This document shows, in pieces, positions 32,627 to 44,861 of a DNA stretch of 64,000 nucleotides (position 1 is its first letter; each line of letters opens with the position of its first letter). This stretch comes from Artemisia argyi (taxonomy: Eukaryota; Streptophyta; Magnoliopsida; Asterales; Asteraceae). The stretch lies in contig CM060680.1 in assembly GCA_030686995.1 (NCBI GenBank), forward strand, positions 197,209,322 to 197,273,321, read 5' to 3'. The position numbers were made by a program, and so were the translations under genes. Below the pieces are notes generated by a model that saw only the letters and a program-made list of their open reading frames with translations, had not been told where the DNA came from and made no database searches.

Positions 32627-33215
32627 ATTGTGCACTCTTGAAGTCCCTATAGGCTTGTCAAATACTCCTAGTAATGAATAGGAACTTAAATGCTGGAACT
32701 TGGACAATAAGACACTAAGAAGGGCCTAGAACCATGGGATAGAAGACCAAGGTTCGTGCACAAAAGTTGGCAAAAACATGCAGAAATGACCATCCGATCG
32801 GTTGCGGGTTGATACCGATCGGATGGAAATGGTCATTATGGCTATCCGATCGGTTAGACTCCAACCGATCGGATCGTAGATTCTGGTTGCATTGGACTTT
32901 TGACTATTCCTTGTGTAGTTCTTTATGCACTATCCAAACTTGATTAACTTCTGAACATGGAACTTTGAGATGCCAAAACTTAGATTCTCATATGGAATGC
33001 TTCACAGATTGGACTTTTGAGCTTGGGAATCTTCGTGTAATCGCGTATACTTCATTTTCTTCACTTTTTTCTCCATTTTTCCTACATTTGGCTACATATG
33101 CTACAAAAACATACTTTGATACGATTTAGTGGCAAAAGCATATAAAAACAACCAAATAACGTACACAAAAACACTAATAACGCTTATAAAAACATGTTAA
33201 CTTTGAGCGTTATCA
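32627..33215 (-). repeat. Element B left LTR, second fragment
   Basis: The fragment begins with the second ATTGT copy and ends GAGCGTTATCA at 33215, the intact terminus (TGATAACGC on the minus strand). It aligns with 58511-59104 at about 2% divergence. It carries two hairpins built on CCGATCGG at 32790-32876. Confidence 0.9.
32790..32876. repeat. Two CCGATCGG-armed hairpins in B's LTR
   Basis: CCGATCGG occurs at 32794, 32815, 32846 and 32865. The first pair forms 12-bp arms (CCATCCGATCGG / CCGATCGGATGG) and the second 12-bp arms (ATCCGATCGGTT / AACCGATCGGAT) with a 7-nt loop. The right LTR has the same array with two substitutions near 58681-58765. Confidence 0.75.
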
Positions 33216-33230
33216 AATCCCCCATACTTA
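33216..33230 (-). other. Element B terminal polypurine tract
   Basis: AATCCCCCATACTTA on the plus strand reads as a purine-rich GGGGGATT on the minus strand directly before TGATAACGC. Similar copies lie at 37064, 37842 and 38051. Confidence 0.75.
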
Positions 33231-33380
33231 AACTTTGCTTGTCCTCAAGCAAATCTAGATGAAAACTAAATATCCACATGGTAACCAAGAATGATTAGAA
33301 AAATGTGATGCAAATCCACCAAGTACAAGTACAAGATAAGATTCATCATTTTTAAGCTTGAGTGGTGAAAAATTGAGATG
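33231..33380 (-). other. Element B 3' spacer, left of solo LTR E
   Basis: 150 bp of non-coding sequence between the PPT and the TTTGA target site of E. Confidence 0.5.
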
Positions 33381-33385
33381 TTTGA

Positions 33386-36375
33386 TGTAACAATTCGCAA
33401 TTTTAGGTTAACTTTTATTCCCGAAAATTTTACTATTCACTTTTTACTATTCACTTTTCACTATTCATCTCAGAAATTTTTATTTTATATTCTCGTAAGT
33501 TAAACTATTTTAACGATAATCCGAGAGTTTGACGCTCGTCGGATCATTTCTGCAAAAATCACAAAGCCGTGTCCGAGATTTACTTTTAGGTTTAAACGTC
33601 CTTCCAGCATCCCGATATATCCATAAAACATTATAAACAATAGAAATATGATTTTCTATCATTTTATGACAATTCCAAAAGTTTTGGAATTTTACGTTTT
33701 CCAGTTCAGCGTTTTACGCGAATTACGCGTTTTAGACCCGGGTTTCCAGTTTTTAGCAGGGTTTTAGCACCCGATAGATCCTACCACTCATTTTATATTT
33801 TATTATGGAGTATATTGACATGTTTAACCATATTTATAAGTTTCATATTTTTAGGATACCCGGTTTTACGTTTCGTGACTTAAAAACTTACGGTTAGCAA
33901 TTTACGGAGTCAAAACTAGCTACTTACTTAGGATATTATCATCCAAAGACCATGACTACTCATCTAGTCACCCTATCCATATACAAACCGACTTAGGAGG
34001 GGGGGAGTCACCATGTGTGGTTAAATCTTGACCATTGATTCTTTAGATCATTTTAATTACAACTTGGTCACCAAGTTTAGGAAGCTTACTAGTTACCTTC
34101 CTAACCTCCTCATTTTTAGTATAAAAGCAAGCTCATGTCTTCATTTATTCATCATTCAAACGCCACACCAATTATCCCTAGCACCATGATCCTTTGATCT
34201 TCAATATACAAATTACACTACAAAGTTCAAGGTCTTAGTATTCTCTACCTAGTTCTTAAGTTTGTTTGGTGATTCCATGGTTGAATTAGGAGCTACACAA
34301 GGTTACTAGGGCTGAAGTTAAATGGTTTTCACAAGGGTTATATCAAGGCTAGCAAGGGTTACAAGAGTTATGGTGAAGGGTTTACAAGCTTAGGTTTAGT
34401 GTCCTAGTTCTATACTTAACTTCCTTTCTTTAGAAAGCCAAAAGTTGTAAGAAACTCTTATACACTTTCTTGCTCAATATCATTTTCATACTCTTTGTGT
34501 TCTTTTCATGCTATATATGTTTTTGTTATTGTGTTCATGATGTTTAAAAATGGATAAAACGAGTATTGGTATACATATGTTAACTTATGACAAGCAAACA
34601 AGCAAACTAGTGATTTTTATGGAATCCACGACCACAATAGTATAACTTTGATATTTGACACTTACTTACTGTTAAAGAGGACTTAACAAGGAAAACATAG
34701 CAATTTGAATCACCCAAAACGAGTACACGAGTCAAAAGATATGACCATTTAAAGTTAGCGAAACCAAAACGGCAAAACTGCCTAAATAGCATTCTGATCA
34801 AATTTTGATTTTGAAAGTCACCCTTCTGGTCCGATTCATCAAAAAGTTAAAACACGAAAGTTGTCCGGAACGACGTTTTCGTTCAGGATCAAAGAAGCTC
34901 GAGCCCTGAAAAGGCTTTCCGAGTGATAATTTCTTCAAATTCTTAACAGCCCATTTTTAGACCAAAGTTACTATTTAATGGTTATGATTTACTAAGACCA
35001 AGAGGTCTAATGACCTAAAGCCAAGACCACAACCATGGCTAAAGCCAAGGTTGAGTCTCAAGACCATGGTAACAATGACCAAGGTCACGGCAAAGCCACG
35101 GCTAAAGACCATATAACTTTTAAAGATCAAAAAGCTTATATATATATATGTTATCAAATACTACAATAGTAGGGAGCCTCATGTGAGGAGTTCATTAAGT
35201 AAGCCGTCGAGATGAGTTGTGGATTTACGAATTAAAGTGTCCTGGCTCCTCGAACGTTTACTCCATGACTTCTGAATTATGTCGGCCCGAACGGTAGTAA
35301 GAGATGTACAAACTATACATGTTTCATAAACGATTTATATTCAAAGACTTACATTATATACTAAGTACTACATCATGAACATTATGCAAGACATATATAG
35401 GAAATTCTTCGTATTCTTAGACGTTACTCCAAACCTAAGTCGCAACGTTCTATTATAGGCTGCTCTTAGAGACTTTCGCGATTCGACTACCACTTTCATT
35501 TCTCATTACATAGACTTAAGGTGAGTCATAGCCCCTACTCTTTTCATACTTGTTTTAACTCTTGGGGGGGATACATGCTCAACTACTTGTTTACTTGTAC
35601 AAATACTCAAAACATTTATACTTGATTGTGTTATAATTGATTGGCATTATACTTGAATGTGTTATACATGATAATTATACTTGATTGCGTTATACATACT
35701 TGTTACACTATACTTGCTTAATTTAAATACAAGATTTGTATTTACGTGCATACACAATACTCTATGCTATCAAAGGAGAGGTATTAATAGTACTAGTATG
35801 GGCCTACACCCCCCACCCAAGTCCAAGATTCGAGACGTTGGGTGACATGTACTATTTGGGATGGTGGTTCCCCGCCTATGGGTCCAAAATGACGTGACCA
35901 TGGGTGAATATAATCCTTAGAAACTATATATTAGCAGTGGGTTGTGAACACACAGGTTGCAAGTCTCTTATGGCGGGACCTGCAACTGAGTGGATTCACG
36001 ATGCCTTTGCTGTGTGAACATTCTTTTTAGGTTTTTCAACTGTTTTAAGACAAACTCTATGAACTCACCAACCATTGTGTTAACACTTTAGCATGTTTAT
36101 CTCAGGTTAGTAAGGCGATAGCTAGTGCGTGGAACTTAGAGTCAAGCTGCATATTCTGAAGACTTACGCTTTTTATCATTTACCATTCAAAACATTTTGT
36201 ATACATTTATGTATCATACTTTGGAATCTCATGTTTGTAACTTTGAATTCATTAATCGAATGGCAACTTTTCAAAATGTCTCATTTAGAGTTCATTTTCT
36301 ATAACTTGTACTTTGTATTATGAAGTAGCACCCCTATGACACAGTCTTCCGCTGCGGTATTTTGGGGGTGTTACA
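33386..36375 (+). mobile_element. Element E: solo Tekay-like LTR (2,990 bp) in B's 3' spacer
   Basis: Starts TGTAACAATTCG and ends GGGGGTGTTACA. TTTGA flanks both sides (33381-33385 and 36376-36380). No internal gene region is present, so it is a solo LTR. The last 30 bases (CTTCCGCTGC, TTTTGGGGGTGTTACA) resemble the element-orientation end of A's LTR, so it likely belongs to the same superfamily, in the opposite orientation. A TATA box lies at 34119-34127. Confidence 0.9.
34119..34127 (+). promoter_or_regulatory. TATA box of solo LTR E
   Basis: GTATAAAAG in a plus-strand promoter-like context, about 730 bp from the LTR start. Confidence 0.5.
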
Positions 36376-36380
36376 TTTGA

Positions 36381-38207
36381 CAATACCCAATGATTTTCTT
36401 GCTTGATTAACATTTCTAAACACCTCACGAAAAAGGAACGAACTATAATTCACTCAATCACTCATTTATTTAGGTAGTGGAGTATATATAAGAGAAATCA
36501 CACTCATTGCTCAGTCATTATCCAAATATTACCATAGGCTTGTACAAGAAACAAAACTACAACGCAATGGCGTAAGCACCAAGTCTACATATCAAAGAGG
36601 TCTTTTATTCGGGTTGTAATGTAAGGCTTCGGGTTGTACCAGGCTTATGTTCAAACATTTCATACAAAAACACAATAGATTACTGGCGCGAGTTTTTGAT
36701 TACTCAAAAACCAGATGGTCACTACATTATTCTTGCACTTGATATTCTCACAAAGCCATTACTATATCTGGAGAGATAAAGTAATTTGGTAAAGGTAGGG
36801 ATAAGGCATGGGAATATTTATGAAATTGGTTTTAAAATAAAATCAAGTCTAAGTCTCATTGTTGCTAGTCACTGCTCAAACCACGAACCCATAAATGATT
36901 ATAGTTATAATCTTCCTTTTCTTCAAATATCGATACATCGATTCGCCATAACAATATTCTTCATACTTAGCATATTGGCTAACAACATATCACAAAATTT
37001 CCTTTATTCATAATAATATAGCACATTTTTTTATAATTGTCACCTTAAATTTTTGCAAATAAATTCCCCCACACTTCGCATAAGCATCACCACAACAATA
37101 CAAATAAGAAGCTGCAGTCTCCGTCTTTGTCGAAATGGAACACACATGAATGGTGAAGTGTGGCTAACTAATAATCATCAAAAACAATCCAACAACCAAG
37201 CAACTAGCAACCCACCATTTAGACTTCGACAAGGGTTAGGCTAAGGTTTAAAGTGTAAAATCTTTTTGTATTTTTCTGGATGTAACAAAAACAAAAAGGA
37301 TGGCTCGGAGGGTGTAACTAGGGGTATCTAGCACTAAAGATGAACGCTAACAAAAAGGGTTAAAAATTGGAAATTAACTAATCAATGTGACTAGCTAAAA
37401 ATCAATAATGAAGGCTATTTGGTTAAAATCCTAAGGTTGCCTCTTATCACGTATGTATACTTATATTACAAAAATGTAATCACACAACGGTCTCGTAATG
37501 ATTTACAAGTACAAGTTCTAGAATAAATAAAATCACCGGCACACTCATAACAAAAGATTCAAGCATAAAAGATGTATGTTAGATATGAACAGGCTAAAAT
37601 CCTCACAATTTAGTGGAAAGGGTTATAATATGTGCTAGCAAATGTTATCGATCCCAGAATGGATTGCAATATTAATCGGGACACATCTCAAAATTTTCAA
37701 AAATTACTAATTTTACCAGTGGATAGATCCAGTTATTCTAATAAATTATTCCTAAAAGCGTGAAAACAACTAGATTATAAGGACCAACAAAATTTAAAAA
37801 TTAAATCGATATTAGACTTAATTTCTAATTTTACCTACTCACCCCCCCCCCCCCCCCACACTTAAGTTAAGCATTGTCCTCAATGTGATAAACGAACTTA
37901 AAAGTATGAAAGTAGGGAAAATGAGAAAATAAACCATGATATCCGGTGTCATGTTTCTATCCAATCTTCTGTTACTTGCAATCAACACCTGCATTATTAG
38001 AAACAAAAACAAACAAACAAAAAGTATTGCAGTTTTATTCAAATTAGTGGCACACCCCTACACTTAAGTTCGACCAAGTGGTAAAACTTTGGGGTATAGA
38101 CATTGAAAAATAAAATAAATTAAAAATAAACATAAACACACGGGTTGCCTCCCGAGAAGCGCTTGTTTTATTAACGAGTCCTCAACCGGACTCAAACTTC
38201 GAATAGA
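36381..38207 (-). other. Element B 3' spacer between E and pol
   Basis: 1.8 kb without a credible ORF. It contains PPT-like motifs in plus-strand C-rich form at 37064-37070, 37842-37857 (16 C in a row) and 38051-38060. The second is followed by CACACTTAAGTTAAGC...TTGTCCTCAA, closely like the sequence after the terminal tract at 33220. Athila elements may carry an env-like ORF here; I see none. Confidence 0.6.
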
Positions 38208-38723
38208 TTATGAAGTTTTAGTGTTATGTTTCCTTTTAGGGATATACAACACATTTCCTATCACAATTCCCTCTCCTGTTTCATCTATGTTTTCCAATGT
38301 AACATTTTCCCATGCTCTAGGAAGAGCATCATAGATAAAACCATTACTGTTTGCCCAAGGTACCATTCCCTTGTGTGGAGCCATGAATGTGATAGCTTCA
38401 TATTCAAATTCTGATGAAATTTCTTCATTAGAAATCACGTTTAATTGCTCTTTATCATAATAGAGTTTAATTCGGTGCCCATTTACAATGAAACTTCCAC
38501 CATGTTTGTCATAAAGTTCAACATAACCTAATGGAAATCCATGTTTCACTACATATGGTCCAAACCATTTTGGCTTGAGTTTCGGAGCTTTAAACTTGTA
38601 TTTCATATTGAAGAGCAGAACTTTATCTCCAGCTTTGAATTGTTTTCGAATTCTCAGCTTTCTATCGTGGTATGCTTTGGTTCTTACTTTATATAGCTTG
38701 GAGTTTTCATAAGCTTGAAGTCT
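38208..38723 (-). pseudogene. Element B pol: integrase C-terminal domain
   Basis: The frame continues from the integrase core after a TAA at 38724-38726 (leucine in relatives is likely). It encodes AYENSKLYK, KFKAPKLKPKWFGPYVV, FPLGYVELYDKHGGSF and VNGHRIKLYY, the usual Athila integrase tail (GPY/F-like) followed by an acidic end. The stop at 38208 is probably natural. There is no chromodomain. Confidence 0.82.
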
Positions 38724-40289
38724 TTACTCATCGAGTTCATGCAATTGCAAAAATCTCTTTTCTCCAGCTATTTTTAGATCAAGATTACAGCTTCTTAACG
38801 CCCAGTAAGCACGGTGTTCAAGTTCAAACGGTAAATGACATGTTTTCCCATACAAGAGTCTGTATGGTGTTGTACCAATTGGTGTCTTATATGCCGTACG
38901 AAATGCCCATAAAGTGTCGTCTAATTTCCTTGACCAAACGGAAGGATTGTCTTTAACCGTTTTTTCAAGTATTCTTTTTATAGCTCTATTGGTATTTTCT
39001 ACTTGACCACTAGTTTGTGGATGATAAGCTGTAGCAAAACGATGATGAACTCCATATCGTTTCATTACTTTCACCATTTGTTTATTACAGAAATGGGATC
39101 CTCGATCACTTATTAAAGCTTTAGGAATTCCATAGTGAGCAAAAAGCTTTTTGAGAAAGTTGACAACAACTCGTGCATCGTTAGTAGGAAGAGCTTCGGC
39201 TTCTACCCATTTGGAAACATAATCGATTGCAACGAGGATATATTCGTATTTGTGTGATTTAGGGAAGGGTCCCATAAAATCAATTCCCCAAATGTCGAAT
39301 ATTTCACAGACTTGAATGCTCTTTTGAGGCATTTCATCTCTTCGAGAAAGGTTACCGGATTTTTGGCACGCATCGCAGTTTTGAACGAGAGTATACGCTT
39401 CTTTGAAAATTGTAGGCCAATAGAATCCAGCATCAAAAACTTTTCTAGCTGTAGTGGAAGGACCATAATGTCCCCCAGTTGGGCCATGATGACATTCATC
39501 AAGAATTTTTCTCGTTTCGACTCCCGAAACACATCTTCGTATCATTCCATCCTTGCACATTTTAAAAAGGTAAGGTTTTTCCCAATAATAGTGTTTTAGT
39601 TCTGAAAAGAACTTACTACGTTGGTAGTGACTCATCCCTTTTTTAAGAATATCTCCTGCAAGATAATTTGCGTAATCTGCAAACCATGGTATTTCCTCAT
39701 CATCATCTTTATCTATCGTCATGAGAGTTTCTTCTGGAAAATAATCATTAATTTCATTTTCTTTTAATTCTTCCAAATTCGGATTCTCGAGACGTGACAA
39801 ATGATCTGCTGCAAGATTTTCTGCTCCTTTCTTGTCTTTTATTTCGATATCGAATTCTTGTAGTAATAAAATCCATCTGATAAGACGCGGTTTTGCATCT
39901 TGTTTGGTAAACAGATATTTGAGTGCGGAATGATCTGTAAAAACTATCGTTTTTGAAAGCACGAGATAAGATCTAAATTTGTCGAATGAAAAAACTACGG
40001 CTAATAATTCCTTCTCCGTAACCGTATAGTTTTGTTGAGCATTGTTAAGTGTTTTACTAGCAAAGTATATAGGACGAAAATGTGTTCCTTCACGTTGTCC
40101 TAAAACAGCTCCAACATCGAAATCGCTTGCATTACACATGATTTCAAATGGTAGTGACCAATTAGGTGCAACCATAATTTGGGCACTAGTCAATTGACTT
40201 TTCAATGTTTCGAAAGCTTTAATGCAGTCAGCATTGAAATCAAATACAGAATCCTTTTCTAAAAGTTTAGTCATAGGACGTGATATTTT
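38724..40289 (-). pseudogene. Element B pol: RNase H and integrase core
   Basis: Open for 516 codons. RNase H is seen as [44 protein letters not shown] and [11 protein letters not shown]. The integrase zinc finger is [10 protein letters not shown] and CDACQKSG. The catalytic core has [19 protein letters not shown] and [12 protein letters not shown], so D, D and E are all present. A one-base deletion near 40290 breaks the link to reverse transcriptase. This is the best preserved integrase in the window. Confidence 0.92.
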
Positions 40290-41507
40290 TGAAAAATCTT
40301 GATAAATCGGCGGTAAAAACCAGCATGTCCTAGAAAACTTCTAACGGCTTTAACGTTAGTTGGTGGTGGTAATTTGGTGATAACATCTATTTTAGCTTTG
40401 TCTACTTCCATCCCTGAACTTGATATCTTGTGTCCTAACACAATTCCTTCAGTTACCATGAAATGACAAAGTTTCCCAATTAAGAACTAGATGTGCAGCT
40501 TCACATCTCTCAAGCATTTTATCAAGATTGGAAAGACAAGTTTCAAAAGAATCACCAAAAACTGAAAAGTCATCCATGAAAACTTCCATAGATGTCTCAA
40601 GCATGTCTTGAAATATTGCGATCATACACCTTTGAAAAGTTGCAGGTGCATTACATAGACCAAAAGGCATATGCCGGTAAGCGTAGGTTCCAAAAACACA
40701 TGTAAATGTGGTTTTCTCTTGATTGGCTGGATCGATAGGAATTTGTAAATATCCTGAAAAACCATCAAGGAAGCAAAAGTATTTGTTTCCTGCTAATCTT
40801 TCGAGCATCTGATCCATGAACGGTAAAGGAAAATGATCTTTCCTGGTGGCTTTGTTAAGTTTTCTATAATCAATACATACTCGCCATCCAGTGACAGTTC
40901 TAGTAGTAACTAATTCATTCCTTTCATTTGTCACTACAGTCATTCCTCCTTTCTTTGGAACACAATGAACTGGACTCACCCATAGGCTATCCTCGATAGG
41001 ATAAATAATTCCTGCGTCAAGAAGTTTGATGATTTCCTTCTTAACAACTTCTTTCATATTTGGGTTGAGTCGACGTTGTCTTTCTACAACGGGTTTAGTA
41101 CCTTCTTCACAATTGATTTTGTGTTTGCAAAAATCTGGACTAATTCCTGGAATATCAGAAGTTTTCCACTCAAAAGCGCGTTTATGCTTCTTAAGAACAG
41201 AAACGAGTCTTTCTTTTTGATTTGTTTCGAGCAACGACGATATGACTACTGGATGAAGCGAATTTTCTTCTAAGTAGGCATATTCGAGATTATTGGGAAG
41301 GGTTTTGAGTTCCAAATCAGTGGGTGGTTCTTCTAGAGATGATTTGATTTTCATTTGATCTTTCTCAGTGATATCTTCAAATTTCTCTTCTTCCTCTTCT
41401 TCTAATTTTATTTTCATGAATTCCTCAAATTCATTATCAGAATCTGTTTCACTGATCTTTTCTGAAGTAGTCATGAATGGTTTCGAATCGTCAAGTAATG
41501 CATCCAA
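40290..41507 (-). pseudogene. Element B pol: reverse transcriptase
   Basis: The main frame (40449-41507) starts after a TAA at 41508-41510. It has an acidic linker, then SLWVSPVHCVPKKGGMTVV, WRVCIDYRKLNKATRKDHFPLPFMDQ, DGFSGYLQIPIDP, RHMPFGLCNAPATFQRCM and the active site VFMDDFSVFGDSF. The FMDD aspartates are intact. A frameshift near 40475 moves to a frame with GIVLGHKISSSGMEVDKAKIDV and [16 protein letters not shown], and a second one near 40290 ends it. The motif set is Athila-like. Confidence 0.92.
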
Positions 41508-43345
41508 TTATTCTTCAGTGACTTCATCAATAACATCGATGTTATAGCATGTGTCATCACTGGAATTTGGATATTTCATTGCCTTATCGATTAAGAATGT
41601 GATTCGATCTTCTCCTACTCCAAGATTGAGTTCTTTGCCTTTGACTTTAATCATGGCATCAGCAGTGTTTAAGAAAGGTCTTCCTAAGATTAAGGGTACT
41701 CGACTATCTTCCTCCATTTCTAAGATGACAAAATCCACAGGAAAAACAAATTTACCAACTTGAACAAGCATATTTTCAGCAACCCCAACAGGATATTGGA
41801 ATGTATGGTTAGCTAATCTTATACTCATCTTAGTAGGTTTCAATGTATTGATGGAAAGTTTAGAATACAACGAATAGGGAATCAAATTGATACTTGCACC
41901 TAGATCAGCTAAAGCATCACATGTGATGTTGTTTCCTAATGTACATGGTATAAGAAAACTTCTGGGATCTCCAAGTTTTGGTGGAATTTTGTTTTGAATG
42001 ATAGCAGAGCATTTTTCATTGAGAACGGTAGCGGAAATTTGTTCCAACTTGTTTCGATTATTAAGAAGTTCTTTCAAAAATTTCCCATAATTGGGCATTC
42101 CAGCTAGAACATCAATGAGGGGTACGTTAATTCTAACTTCTTTGATCATCTCTAAAAATTTCTTATTTCGCTCCTCTCTTTTCTCTTTTCTTAGGGCTTG
42201 TGGATATGGTATTTTCGATGTATACGGTTTTATTGGTGGAACGGTATTTTCTTTGGTTGGTTTTTGTGTTGGTTCTTCTTCAACTGCTTCTTCTTCAGCT
42301 TCTTCCTCCTTCTCATCTTGAATAATAGTGTTATCGGTAGGAATGGGTGGTGGATCATATGAGAGACCACTTCGAGTGAATACAGCATTGATATGCTCAT
42401 TTCTGTTTTGTGGTGGACGATAATTCTTATCGCTTGATCCAGATGGTTTTGGATTGGATTGGGTGTTACTTGGTAATGTACCAGGAATTCGAGAAGAAAA
42501 TTGATCAGAAAGTCTACCAAATTTTTGTTCAAGATCCTGGATAGAAGCTTGATGATTTTTCTGACCTTGCTCAACTTTGGTTTTGAGATTGAAAAATTGG
42601 GTTTTTACAAACTCATTCGTGGTTCTTTGAGCATTCACGAATTCTCGCATCATTTTTTTGAAGTCAGATTCTTCCTTTTTATCTGAATTTGTTGGGTTTG
42701 GATTGTCTGTTTGAGGTTGAAAATCACGGTTGTTATCCCTTTGTTGGCGGTCTTGCCAATTTCCAGAACTTCTTCCGTAATAATTACCACGAAAACCTCC
42801 TCCACGATATCCTCCTTGGACATAATTGGCTTCCCCTTCGTTGGGTCTATTCATAGGTTGGTCATCACACTCGGATGATGTGTGATTTCCTCCACAATTA
42901 TTACAGCCACCTCGCATTTCTTTCATTTCTCCTTTTATATCTTTGTATTGCGAGTCGATTTTAGAAGACAAGGCTTCTATTTTGTCCATGAGTTTCGAAT
43001 TATCTGAACTTTTGGCAAAAGCAACTGTTTTCCGTAGGGGTTTGGTTTTGGAATCTTTTGACCAATCGAGTTTAAGAAGTACTCGATCTTCGAGAAGTTG
43101 ATATGCCTCGTTAGGTGTTTTGTAAAGAAAAATTCCTCCGGCATCAAGGATTGCTTGGGATGCTTCATCAAGACCATGATAAAAGATTTGGATTATTGTT
43201 CCTCGTCCTAAATTATGACCATGACAACTTCGAAGCAAATCTTTCATGTGAAGCCAAGCTTCAACAAGAGATTCATTAGGATTTTGTGAAAAAGCACGGA
43301 TTTCTCCTATTAGTCTATCGTACATGGCAGGTGGAAAGAATTAGC
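41508..43345 (-). pseudogene. Element B gag C-terminus and protease
   Basis: Open from 43325 to 41508. It covers the second half of Gag (YDRLIGEIRAFSQNPNESL), a nucleocapsid-like CNNCGGNHTSSEC (an atypical knuckle with CCHC ligands), an RG/N-rich linker, an acidic stretch (EEEAEEEAVEEE) and the retropepsin ALADLGASINLIPYSLY with ILGRPFL. The active site reads DLGAS rather than DTG/DSG, typical for Athila. In-frame stops near 43344 and at 43365-43367 separate it from the N-terminal gag. Confidence 0.88.
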
Positions 43346-43364
43346 TTACAAAAGCTTGCCTCAT

Positions 43365-43841
43365 CTACTCCCAAGTATTGATAGTTCCTGGAGTTAATTC
43401 GTTATACCATACTTTGGCATCTCCGGCGAGTGATGATGGAAAAAGTTTGACTTTGATAGCATCGACATCGATATTTCCATAACGAAACATGCCACAAATT
43501 TCAATGAATTCGGCAATGTCTTTATGCGGATCGGCCCGCGAACGGCCATCAAATTGACGGTCTTTGATCATAGAAAGATGGTGACCTTTAACGGTAAAGT
43601 TTTCACCAAGGTCGGCGACAACAATAGCAGCTCCAGGAGTAGGTGCTACCGTTCTATTGGCGGCCCACATGGGTTGATCGTCAGCCATAGGTATTGGTTC
43701 AAAAAGATTGGAAATTGGATGTTCTTCGGAAAGATTATCAAACCAATTAAGAATAGATGAAGATCTTTTCTTACGAAACAAACTTTCGGGATCGGATAAA
43801 GGTGTACTAAGCTTTTTAGTAGTAGAACGAGACTCATACAA
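43365..43841 (-). pseudogene. Element B gag N-terminus
   Basis: The 158-codon frame starts at ATG 43841 and could instead start at MADDQPM near 43690. It holds the Athila-type gag domain (QFDGRSRADPHKDIAEFIEIC, LFPSSLAGDAKVWYNEL). A TAG at 43365-43367 ends it just before MRQAFVS, where relatives read through. Downstream coding continues in the same frame. Confidence 0.85.
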
Positions 43842-44124
43842 CTACCAAGAGAATCGAGTCAATTACCTAAACAAAAGAACAAGAAAAAAAAAAAAAAAAA
43901 AAAATCGAAAACAGAGAAGTCTATCCGAATCGGTTGGATACCAAACCGACCGGATGGAGGCTACGGTAAAATTAAAAAAAAATAGGAAACCGATCGGCTG
44001 GAAGTCTATCCGATCGGATGGATGCTATGGATTTTTTTATTTTATTTTATTATTTTTTTTAATTTTTATAAAACGAACATGAAAAGAAACGGACTTTTAA
44101 AACTTAAAGAAACACAATCAAAAT
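43842..44124 (-). other. Element B leader with CCGATCGG-like hairpins
   Basis: Non-coding leader. It has an A run near 43888-43904 and imperfect CCGATCGG repeats at about 43920-44035 (CCGAATCGG, CCGACCGG, CCGATCGG twice), related to the hairpins in the LTR. Nothing else is recognised. Confidence 0.6.
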
Positions 44125-44143
44125 CCCTGGCAGCGGCGCTAAA
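44125..44143 (-). other. Element B primer-binding site, tRNA-Asp type
   Basis: The plus strand CCCTGGCAGCGGCGCTA resembles the 3' end of plant tRNA-Asp (ending CGGCGCCA), so the minus strand is its complement. This is the primer usual for Athila. The LTR begins a few bases away at 44148. Confidence 0.8.
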
Positions 44144-44147
44144 AACT

Positions 44148-44381
44148 TGATGTGCTATTTGTTAGTGCAAGTTTTAAATTTATAAGGGTGAATTACAAAT
44201 CTAGAAACAACACATACGAGCAAGTGTACTCGTCCGTTATAGCAAGATATGATAGTAAGTCGGGATCGTTCGCAGGGATTTGTGAGTGAATCAAAATATA
44301 AGTCTAAAAGTAAATCTCTAATGTACGCAAATAAGATAATAAGCAAATTCAATAATTTAAAAACTACGATTGTTTAGACTA
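44148..44381 (-). repeat. Element B right LTR, first fragment
   Basis: Starts TGATGTGC next to the primer-binding site and is cut by element D at 44382. It resumes at 57595 after one GACTA copy. The equivalent part of the left LTR has been deleted. Confidence 0.8.
44377..44381. repeat. Target-site duplication of element D, left copy (GACTA)
   Basis: GACTA precedes TGTTGGGAAT at 44382 and recurs at 57595-57599 after the terminal CAACA. Confidence 0.92.
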
Positions 44382-44859
44382 TGTTGGGAATTCTGCTAAA
44401 AGAGAATTCTGCTGAAGAATCTGCTGATGGTTTCTACTGAAGACACATATTCTGCTTATAGTTTAGTTTCTGCTAAAGTTTAGTTTCAGCATTAGTTGTT
44501 TCTGCGGATATAGTTTTTCCGTGTTTTATGTAATATAGTTAGGATATGCATGAGTTTATTTAGGAAGTGATAATTCATATCTTTTAGAAGTTTTAGAATA
44601 TACGTTTCTTGGGAAACGGTTTAGGGTTCCTGGTGTATAAAAGGAACACACGATTATGTATTGATTAAGTTTTTAGAAAACACTTTGATAATTAAAAAGG
44701 ATCCATAGAGGATCAATTGTTCTTAGTATTAAAACTTGTGTTTGTTTCCGCTTTAAAATACAAGTTACAGAGATTGTCTATTAGTGTATTGGTGATTACA
44801 TTAACATAACTAACGATTCTAGAGTGCTCAAAAGATCTATCAAGGTCTAAGTTTCAACA
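44382..44859 (+). repeat. Element D 5' LTR (478 bp)
   Basis: Starts TGTTGGGAATTC and ends TTTCAACA. The first 120 bp hold repeated TTCTGCTGAAG-like units. One 12-bp unit present here (at about 44417) is absent in the 3' LTR. TATAAAAG lies at 44636-44643. Confidence 0.95.
44636..44643 (+). promoter_or_regulatory. TATA box of element D LTR
   Basis: TATAAAAG in GTGTATAAAAGGAACAC, identical in the 3' LTR. Confidence 0.65.
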
Positions 44860-44861
44860 AG

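Noticed and set aside
44125..44143. A tRNA-Asp gene at the tRNA-like sequence
   Set aside because: Only the 3' end of the tRNA is matched and it is next to an LTR, so it is a primer-binding site.
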